A DNA stretch of 64,000 bases from Gluconobacter japonicus (GTDB lineage: Bacteria; Pseudomonadota; Alphaproteobacteria; Acetobacterales; Acetobacteraceae). Under the pieces are notes generated by a model. It was not told where the DNA came from and searched no databases. It saw only the letters and a list, made by a program, of their open reading frames with translations. The DNA is taken from assembly GCF_002723975.1 (NCBI RefSeq), contig NZ_BEWO01000005.1, positions 1-64,000 on the forward strand. The letters run 5' to 3'. Within the stretch, counting starts at the first letter, position 1, and each line of letters opens with the position of its first letter. Shown here piece by piece: positions 63,126 through 64,000 of the stretch. The translations under genes and the position numbers were made by a program.

Positions 63126-64000
63126 TCAGAGATCAATCTTGGCGGTTACAAGCGCCGCAAAGCTGCCAGCAACATAATAAGTCGGGGAGCCCTGAGCCGC
63201 GATGGTGCTACCATAGACGCCCTGCGATGCCCGTGAAGACGCAGCCACGCCCGCTACACCGGAAAGGTACTTGTTGTTACCAACATTCATGAGGTTCAGC
63301 CTGATTTCCGGATGCGTATGGAAGATCTTTGGCGCACGATACCCGAAATTCATGTCGGCGTTCACATACCCCGGCATGGCCTGATCGTTCATGAACGTCG
63401 AGAACTGGCGGCCGACATACTTGACGGCAAAACCCGCGAAATAGGTTCCGTCGTCATAATCCAGGCCAACGGAGGCCTGAACATTCGGGCTACGAACAGC
63501 AGTCTTGCCGGCAGTTCGCAGGTAATCTGAGCCGACCTGATAGTTATTATCTATCGTCGCATGCAGGTATTCAGCGGAGACGTAAGGACGCAAATGATGC
63601 CAGGGGCGAAGACCCAGCTCTACATCAACACCCCGAGACGTCTGACCACCTGCATTGATGTTCTGGGTAATCTGCGCGTTGTTGATCGTGACCTGCGTGG
63701 AGACCTGACGGTTCGTGAAGTTGTAATTGAAGAACGTGATGGAACCGTTCAGGACATCGCCCTGATAGCGATAACCCAACTCTTCGGAAATGGAATACTC
63801 CGTCTTCTGGGACGGATTGGCCAGCGTTGCTACTTTGCCCGTGGAAGCACTGTATGTGTTGTAAAGCGCATTCAGGGTCGGGGTTCGGAAATTGGTTGCC
63901 ACATCGGCGAAGACCTGATTGTGGCTGTCGATCCGATAACGTGCTCCCAGATTGGGGGTCGCAACGGCTGCATTCATGCTCGTGCGATACTGTGCGCCCG
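63126..64000 (-). CDS. TonB-dependent receptor (partial, C-terminal barrel)
   Basis: The C-terminal 291 or so residues of a receptor that continues beyond the window. Barrel strands are seen throughout and the last strand ends in ALVTAKIDL. It resembles the receptor at 2723 (EELGYRY, NAGGQTSRGVD, PYVSAEYLHA). The frame is open to base 64000, so the ATG at 63977 is internal. It heads or lies within the nucleoside operon, five bases before the purine permease gene, and probably imports nucleosides or oligonucleotides across the outer membrane. Confidence 0.9.
   Translation of the reverse strand, partial: GAQYRTSMNAAVATPNLGARYRIDSHNQVFADVATNFRTPTLNALYNTYSASTGKVATLANPSQKTEYSISEELGYRYQGDVLNGSITFFNYNFTNRQVSTQVTINNAQITQNINAGGQTSRGVDVELGLRPWHHLRPYVSAEYLHATIDNNYQVGSDYLRTAGKTAVRSPNVQASVGLDYDDGTYFAGFAVKYVGRQFSTFMNDQAMPGYVNADMNFGYRAPKIFHTHPEIRLNLMNVGNNKYLSGVAGVAASSRASQGVYGSTIAAQGSPTYYVAGSFAALVTAKIDL

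Overview
The window looks like chromosomal DNA of an acetic acid bacterium (Acetobacteraceae, Gluconobacter/Acetobacter-like). The clues are moderate GC, TonB-dependent receptors with no sugar phosphotransferase genes, a cytochrome bc1 operon, a type II NADH dehydrogenase, Tat-type leaders and IS5-family insertion elements. This placement is inferred from gene content only. No rRNA, CRISPR array or prophage was seen; there is one tRNA gene, tRNA-Leu(UAG).

Layout. 0.2-5.2 kb: a THUMP-type RNA methyltransferase, a LysR regulator and a divergent TonB-dependent receptor, followed by a decayed IS5-type relic (5.3-5.9 kb). 6.0-27.4 kb: a large catabolic island. Its first operon (minus strand, 12.7 to 6.0 kb) encodes an NMT1/ThiY-type ABC importer, a cytosine-deaminase-like amidohydrolase, a CocE-type hydrolase, a cupin and an isochorismatase-fold amidase. 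Next come a creatininase-family amidohydrolase coupled to a FAD-linked oxidase, a degenerate FolD paralogue with an IclR regulator, and a divergent operon (flavodoxin-fold reductase, intact FolD, MTHFR-like protein, lipase-like lipoprotein, MFS carrier). It ends with a 2-oxoglutarate/Fe(II) oxygenase, a second NMT1-type binding protein, an 8-oxoguanine/isoxanthopterin-deaminase-like enzyme and a zinc alcohol dehydrogenase. Together these suggest uptake, oxidation, deamination and amide hydrolysis of a nitrogen heterocycle (pyrimidine, purine or pterin type), with a one-carbon unit passed to tetrahydrofolate. The substrate is unknown.

27.4-31.8 kb: nrtR-nadABC, with a clear palindromic operator before nadA. 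31.8-36.5 kb: a Tat-exported phospholipase C, then a zinc-starvation module (two DUF1826-like genes divergent from a COG0523 GTPase across a Zur-box-like palindrome). 36.6-41.1 kb: cytochrome bc1 genes, facing a c-type cytochrome, a di-heme peroxidase and an exported protein. 41.2-53.5 kb: a zinc metallopeptidase, an exported methyltransferase-like protein, tRNA-Leu, sbcCD, purU, a DUF2252 protein, an SDR and NDH-2. 53.9-56.0 kb: an MHS-type transporter and a complete but damaged IS5-family element with CTAG duplications.

56.1-64.0 kb: a nucleic-acid scavenging locus. A secreted nuclease converges on a tightly coupled minus-strand operon: TonB-dependent receptor (cut by the window edge), purine permease, exported nucleoside hydrolase, adenine deaminase, M20 amidohydrolase and phosphoribosyltransferase. 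The order matches a route from outside the cell to the cytoplasm.
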